Shown here piece after piece: positions 60,441 to 64,000 of a stretch of 64,000 nt of DNA. The notes beneath the pieces are model-generated. The model saw only the letters and a list, made by a program, of their open reading frames with translations. It was not told the DNA's origin and made no database searches. A program made the position numbers and the translations under genes. The DNA is taken from positions 1-64,000 of the forward strand of contig NZ_SSXA01000008.1 of NCBI RefSeq assembly GCF_021698975.1, written 5' to 3'. Origin of the DNA: Blastococcus sp. KM273128. GTDB taxonomy: Bacteria > Actinomycetota > Actinomycetes > Mycobacteriales > Geodermatophilaceae. Numbering within the stretch: the stretch's first letter is position 1; every line of letters starts with the position of its first letter.

Positions 60441-61492
60441 CGGGCACCCGCCCCCGCGAGGTCCGCGGCTCCGGGCTGGCGCGGGCCGGTGGCGGTCTCG
60501 TCGGCGTCGGGCAGCCGCAGCTCCGGGGGCACCGGCAGGTCGTAGAGCTTCGCGGCGTTGAGCCCGAGCACCTTCTTCTTGAGCTCGGTGGTGAGCGGCG
60601 CGTACTCCGGGCTCATGTCCTCCGGGATCTGGAAGTCCACGAACTTCTCGACCAGCCACTTCGGGGTCCACAGCGCGTAGTCGCTGGAGAAGAGGATGCG
60701 GTCCTCCCCGAGCCAGTAGGTGAGCTCGCCGATGATCTGGGCGAAGTACCGCGGCCGGGTGTGGATGAAGGGCATCGCCACGGCCAGGCCCGCGTGCACG
60801 TTCGGCTCCTGGGTGGCGATCCAGCAGAAGTCCTCGAGCCGGGGCAGCCCGCAGTGCTCCACGACGAAGGTCAGGTCGGGGAAGTCGGTGGCCGCGTGGT
60901 CGACGTCGGCCACGTCGAAGGCGTCCCGGTCCAGCGGGCGGATCGTGGGGCCCTTGTGGATGTGGATGTTCCGGATGCCGAGCTCCTGGGAGAGCTCCAG
61001 GTAGCGGTAGGCCATCGGGTCGGTGAGCTTCCAGCCGCGGGACTCGCCGTGCCAGTCCGCGGTGTAGAGCTTCACGCCCTTGAGGCGCATCCGCTCCGCG
61101 GCCTCGCGCAGCGCGGTCAGGCCGTTCTCGCCGTCGCGCGGGTCCCAGTAGTGGTTGTAGGTCAGCTTGTCGGAGTGGGCCCGGGCGAGGGCGAACGCCT
61201 CCTCGGTCTGGCCGAAGCCCCGGTGGTAGAACTCGGCGAGCCGGGCGGGCTGGAAGATCGCGTGGTCGACGATGCCGTCCACGAAGACGTCGCGCATCAG
61301 CCGCTCGCCGCCCTGGTAGAGGTACTCCTCGTACCCCCACTGCTCGGTCTCCGGGCTGAGGTTGCGGTGGTAGTCGTAGAAGCAGTCGATGAACTGCTTG
61401 CCGTGCACGTTGCGCTGGTTCTCCGGACGCGCGTCCCACAGCGCGATGTGGGCGTCCACGATGAAGTAGTCCTCGCCGTCCTTGCGGTACAT
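60437..61492 (-). CDS. Amidohydrolase family (TIM-barrel), propane-cluster type
   Basis: A 351-aa amidohydrolase_2 protein: YFIVDAHIALWD (H-x-A-like start), HIHKGPTIRPLDRDAF, FVVEHCGLPRLEDF and LFSSDYALWTPKWL carry the expected His and Asp metal ligands. The same kind of protein stands beside the large hydroxylase genes of propane and alkene monooxygenase systems, where its role is unclear. First gene of a minus-strand set of three overlapping genes, divergent from a GAF/Fis regulator. ATG at 61492 follows GGGGGGCCGGCAG. Confidence 0.88.
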   Translation of the reverse strand: MYRKDGEDYFIVDAHIALWDARPENQRNVHGKQFIDCFYDYHRNLSPETEQWGYEEYLYQGGERLMRDVFVDGIVDHAIFQPARLAEFYHRGFGQTEEAFALARAHSDKLTYNHYWDPRDGENGLTALREAAERMRLKGVKLYTADWHGESRGWKLTDPMAYRYLELSQELGIRNIHIHKGPTIRPLDRDAFDVADVDHAATDFPDLTFVVEHCGLPRLEDFCWIATQEPNVHAGLAVAMPFIHTRPRYFAQIIGELTYWLGEDRILFSSDYALWTPKWLVEKFVDFQIPEDMSPEYAPLTTELKKKVLGLNAAKLYDLPVPPELRLPDADETATGPRQPGAADLAGAGAR

Positions 61493-61585
61493 CTGCCGGC
61501 CCCCCAGCTGTTCGGGATGCGACGACGCTCACGCCGCTCGCCGACGACGCTAGAAAGGTCTCGCGCGACCCGGTAGATGTGACCT

Positions 61586-61600
61586 GTCTCACTTTGAGAC
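61586..61600. promoter_or_regulatory. Palindromic activator site between the amidohydrolase operon and its regulator
   Basis: GTCTCA-CTT-TGAGAC is a perfect 6-bp inverted repeat with a 3-nt centre in the 194-bp gap between divergent genes. TAGCGT (61552 to 61547, minus strand) is a -10-like box for the leftward operon about 35 bp away. The site has the size and place of a binding site for the Fis-type activator encoded next door. Confidence 0.55.
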
Positions 61601-61686
61601 GGCCGAGAGGCGTAGCCTGCCGGGCCATCCGGCAACGACACCGGAGCGTGCCCCCGGGGGCCGCTCCCCCGGGGAGGTGCTCCGGC

Positions 61687-63171
61687 GTGGACGCTGAGCG
61701 GTCCGGCCCCCCGCCCGAGCTGCCGGTCCCGGCGCCGCGCCCCGACGGGCGGCTGCCGGCGCCGCGGCTACGGGCGTCCTGGCGGCGCAGCCAGCAGTAC
61801 GGGGTGCCGCCGGAGGAGGTGCTGCCGCGCTTCACCGGCTCGGTCGACACCGGCTCGCTGCTGTACGAGTGCGGGTCGCAGGTGCTCACCGGCCTGCACG
61901 CCACGATCGCCGGCGAGCCGGTGAGCCTGATGGTCGCCGACCCCGAAGGCCTGGTCCTCCTGCGGCTCTGCGACGACGCGGGCATGCGGCGCTCCCTGGA
62001 CGCGGTGCACCTCGCGCCCGGCTTCTACTACTCCGAGCGGCAGGCCGGCACCAACGGCCTGGGGCTCTCGCTCGCCGACCGCGCCCCCTCGCTGGTCCGG
62101 GCGGCGGACCACTACTGCGCCGAGCTCCGCGGCTACACCTGCGCCGCCGTCCCCGTGCTGGACCCGGTCACCGGCGAGCTGGCGGGGTCGATCAACCTCA
62201 CCACCTGGTCGGACTCCTCCTCCGAGCTCCTGCTGGCCCTGGCGCAGGCAGCCGCCGGCGCGACGAGCGGGCTGATGCTGCAGCGGTCGACCGGGCGGCG
62301 GACCGGGTCGGCGCCCCGCGGCGAGGTGTTCCGCGTGGTGCCCGCGGCCGCCGGCGGGGAGGACCCGTGCGTCTCCGCGGGGTGGCGGGCGGCCCTCGCG
62401 GCGGCGCGGACGGCCGACGCGGCGGGCCGGGTGCTCGCCGTCATCGGGGAGCCGGGGGTCGGCAAGACGACGCTCGCCGTCCGCGCGCGGCAGCGCCCGG
62501 GGCCCGGCCGCCGGGTCCTGCACGCCCGCGCCCCCGCCGACGACGGCGCCGCGTCCTGGCTGGAGCTGTGGACCCCCGAGCTGGGCGACCCCGCGGTGCA
62601 CGTCGTCGTGTCCGGCACCGAGCGGCTGCCGGCGTGGGCGGCCGAGGAGCTCGCCGCCGCCCTGTCCGCGGCCCGGCGGACCGACGGCCGCCCGCAGCCG
62701 TTCGTCCTGACCAGCCGCGAGTACGCCGCACTCCCCGCCCCGCTGGCGCCGCTGGTGGACGCGGTCGTCGAGGTGCCGCCGCTGCGCCTGCGCAGCGACG
62801 ACGTGATGGCGGTGGCGCACGCCGTCGCCCGGGCCGAGCGGCACCGCCCCGTCGGCTTCACCGCCCGCGCGGTGCGTGCGCTGACCGGCTGCCCTTGGCC
62901 GGGGAACACCCGGCAGCTGCGCCGGGTGGTGCGCGAGGCCGTCGCCCGCGCCGACGTCGTGGACGTCCACCACCTCGCCCCGGAGGTCCTCGACGGCGGC
63001 TCCCGGCCGCTGAGCCGGCTGGAGCGGCTGGAGCGCGACGAGATCGTGCGGTGCCTCACCGAGCCGGGCACCACGGTCACCCGGGCCGCGCAGGTTCTCG
63101 GCATCGGCCGCGCGACGCTCTACCGCAAGATCGCCCACTACGGGCTGGCGCTGCCCGACGCCCCGGGCTGA
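61687..63171 (+). CDS. GAF/Fis-type transcriptional activator lacking the GAFTGA loop (MimR/AcoR-like)
   Basis: A 494-aa regulator. An N-terminal GAF-like sensor ends in FYYSERQAGTNGLGLSLADRAP (the GTN-x-(L/I)-G motif of AcoR-type sensors). Residues 250-450 are an AAA+ remnant with Walker A GEPGVGKTT at 254-262 and a reduced Walker B; the GAFTGA loop that contacts sigma-54 is missing. A Fis helix-turn-helix (TVTRAAQVLGIGRATLYRKIAHYGL, about 460-485) closes it. Start GTG follows GGGGAGGTG. It probably senses an alcohol, ketone or aldehyde and activates the leftward operon through the site at 61586. Confidence 0.88.
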   Translation: MDAERSGPPPELPVPAPRPDGRLPAPRLRASWRRSQQYGVPPEEVLPRFTGSVDTGSLLYECGSQVLTGLHATIAGEPVSLMVADPEGLVLLRLCDDAGMRRSLDAVHLAPGFYYSERQAGTNGLGLSLADRAPSLVRAADHYCAELRGYTCAAVPVLDPVTGELAGSINLTTWSDSSSELLLALAQAAAGATSGLMLQRSTGRRTGSAPRGEVFRVVPAAAGGEDPCVSAGWRAALAAARTADAAGRVLAVIGEPGVGKTTLAVRARQRPGPGRRVLHARAPADDGAASWLELWTPELGDPAVHVVVSGTERLPAWAAEELAAALSAARRTDGRPQPFVLTSREYAALPAPLAPLVDAVVEVPPLRLRSDDVMAVAHAVARAERHRPVGFTARAVRALTGCPWPGNTRQLRRVVREAVARADVVDVHHLAPEVLDGGSRPLSRLERLERDEIVRCLTEPGTTVTRAAQVLGIGRATLYRKIAHYGLALPDAPG

Positions 63172-63184
63172 CCGGCGGGCCGGC

Positions 63185-63335
63185 TCAGCGGTGGGCGGGC
63201 GCGTGGTGGCGGGCCAGCACGTCCAGCCCGAAGTCGGCCACCGGGTCGCGCCGGACCGAGTGCGCGTGGTTGGCCCCGCGCTGGGTGTTGTCCCACTCGA
63301 CCAGCAGCCGCGGGCCGGCTTCCCGCCCGTCGGGC
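63185..63335 (-). pseudogene. C-terminal remnant of a DUF3500-like gene
   Basis: On the minus strand the frame encodes [36 protein letters not shown], which matches the C-terminal end of DUF3500 proteins (DNTQ...NH-H-x-V-x-RD pattern), normally about 300-400 aa long. Upstream the frame runs into the ribosome-binding region of the next plus-strand gene, and the rest of the gene is missing. No start codon fits. The assignment to DUF3500 is from memory of the motif and should be checked. Confidence 0.5.
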
Positions 63336-63419
63336 ACCCGGAGCGGGCCGCCTGGGAACCGCGGCGGGCCCCGGGAGCGTTGCTCGAGGAGCCGGCCCCC
63401 GCCCTGCCCGAGGAGCACC

Positions 63420-64000
63420 ATGACGACCCCTCCGCCGACCGACCCCGCCCTCGCGCTCGAGCTGGGCGAGCTGGGCGACGACGGCGAGCTGACCTGGCTG
63501 ACGTCGCTGGACCCGACGCTGCTCGCCGTCCTCGGTGGCACGCTGCTGGTCCTCCTGCTGGTGGCGGCACTCGCCGGGTGGCTGGTGCTCCGGCGCGTGC
63601 GGCGCAGCCCGCTGGTCGCGCGGAGCCGGGAGCTCGCCTCCCGCGGGCGGGAGCTGGGTCTGCAAGGGGCGACCGCCGTGGCGGCCCGGCGGCTCCCGCC
63701 GGGTTCCCGGCGCACCGCGGCGGAGCTGCAGCTCGAGGTCGCCCGCGCCCGCGACCGGCTGCGCCACCACGTGGCCACCGCCCGGGCCGCCGGTGCCCAC
63801 CTGGGCGAGATACCGGAGCTGCTGCCGTCGCTCGAGGCCGAGGGCGTCCGCCTGGAGCAGTGCCTGCGCCAGCGCGCGCTGGCCGCCGACCCGGCCGACC
63901 GGGCCGACGTCGAGCCCGGGGCCCGGGCCTACCTGGCGACGGTCGCCGACGTCTGCGACGCGGTGCTCGAGGCGGAGCGCGCGGTCTCGAACGCACGCCC
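63420..64000 (+). CDS. Membrane protein with cytoplasmic helical domain (partial, runs off the edge)
   Basis: ATG at 63420 follows GAGGAGCACC. The visible 193 residues begin with an acidic stretch ([18 protein letters not shown]), a single transmembrane helix ([24 protein letters not shown]) and a basic turn ([12 protein letters not shown]), so the N-terminus should lie outside. A long helical domain follows ([49 protein letters not shown] in outline). No stop occurs before the window edge. No family is recognised; it may be an envelope-associated coiled-coil protein. Confidence 0.75.
   Translation, partial: MTTPPPTDPALALELGELGDDGELTWLTSLDPTLLAVLGGTLLVLLLVAALAGWLVLRRVRRSPLVARSRELASRGRELGLQGATAVAARRLPPGSRRTAAELQLEVARARDRLRHHVATARAAGAHLGEIPELLPSLEAEGVRLEQCLRQRALAADPADRADVEPGARAYLATVADVCDAVLEAERAVSNAR

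Noticed and set aside
61768-63996. 742-codon minus-strand open frame over the Fis-type regulator
   Set aside because: Shadow frame; only its short C-terminal stretch near 63185-63335 overlaps a plausible DUF3500 tail, and that lies in a different frame.

Overview
The window is very GC-rich throughout, uses GTG starts freely, and packs genes with ATGA/GTGA/TGATG overlaps. It carries a mycobacterial-type succinate dehydrogenase, an oleA-oleBC-oleD olefin operon and many families typical of Actinomycetota. I infer an actinobacterium, most likely a soil or rock-dwelling Geodermatophilaceae-like organism. The family-level guess is inference; phylum level is secure.

Layout. 1-5.3 kb: housekeeping and redox genes (Cys-rich pentapeptide-repeat protein, quinone oxidoreductase, small methyltransferase, and a minus-strand operon of M20 peptidase, SDR and SRPBCC protein). 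5.4-7.7 kb: a frameshifted diguanylate cyclase, one tRNA-Leu(GAG) with a terminator, and an orphan gene in sequence of visibly lower GC. 8.1-29.7 kb: a large purine and ureide catabolic island. A leftward ABC importer (8088-10707) diverges from a rightward run of 18 tightly coupled genes. These encode a formamidase-family protein, an AtzH-amidase fusion, UraD, UraH, uricase, allantoinase, ureidoglycine-glyoxylate aminotransferase, allantoate amidohydrolase, an RpiR regulator, a two-polypeptide xanthine dehydrogenase, guanine deaminase, a second ABC importer, an adenosine/adenine deaminase-like protein and a 2-oxoglutarate/Fe(II) dioxygenase-like protein. Three promoters inside this run share one motif, GAAAC-N10-TA(G/C), and two of them abut the GTG start codon, which points to leaderless mRNAs under a common regulator. 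29.7-38.9 kb: a VOC remnant, a glutaminase-STAS fusion, small hypothetical proteins, the succinate dehydrogenase operon, a semialdehyde dehydrogenase and an acyl-CoA dehydrogenase with a rare TTA codon. 38.9-50 kb: mixed single genes (VOC, nitronate monooxygenase, hydrolase, GntR, MerR, two CPBP proteases, an epimerase, a frameshifted membrane protein, an FeS-type photolyase and a methyltransferase). 50.2-54.8 kb: the olefin (ole) operon. 54.8-57 kb: a second glutaminase, an epimerase and a small protein. 57.1-63.2 kb: an accessory set that normally accompanies propane-type soluble diiron monooxygenases (amidohydrolase, MIP18/DUF59 protein, alcohol dehydrogenase) together with a glutathione-independent formaldehyde dehydrogenase and a divergent Fis/GAF activator, but with no monooxygenase genes present. 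The window ends in a membrane protein that runs off the edge.

How the island works: guanine and adenine or adenosine are deaminated, xanthine is oxidised to urate, and UraH/UraD/uricase/AllB/AllC carry urate to ureidoglycine. The aminotransferase then passes the amino group to glyoxylate, giving glycine and an oxalurate-type product. No classical oxamate carbamoyltransferase or ureidoglycolate enzyme is present, so the two amidases at the head of the run are the natural candidates for the last steps. This is the most interesting untested idea in the window.
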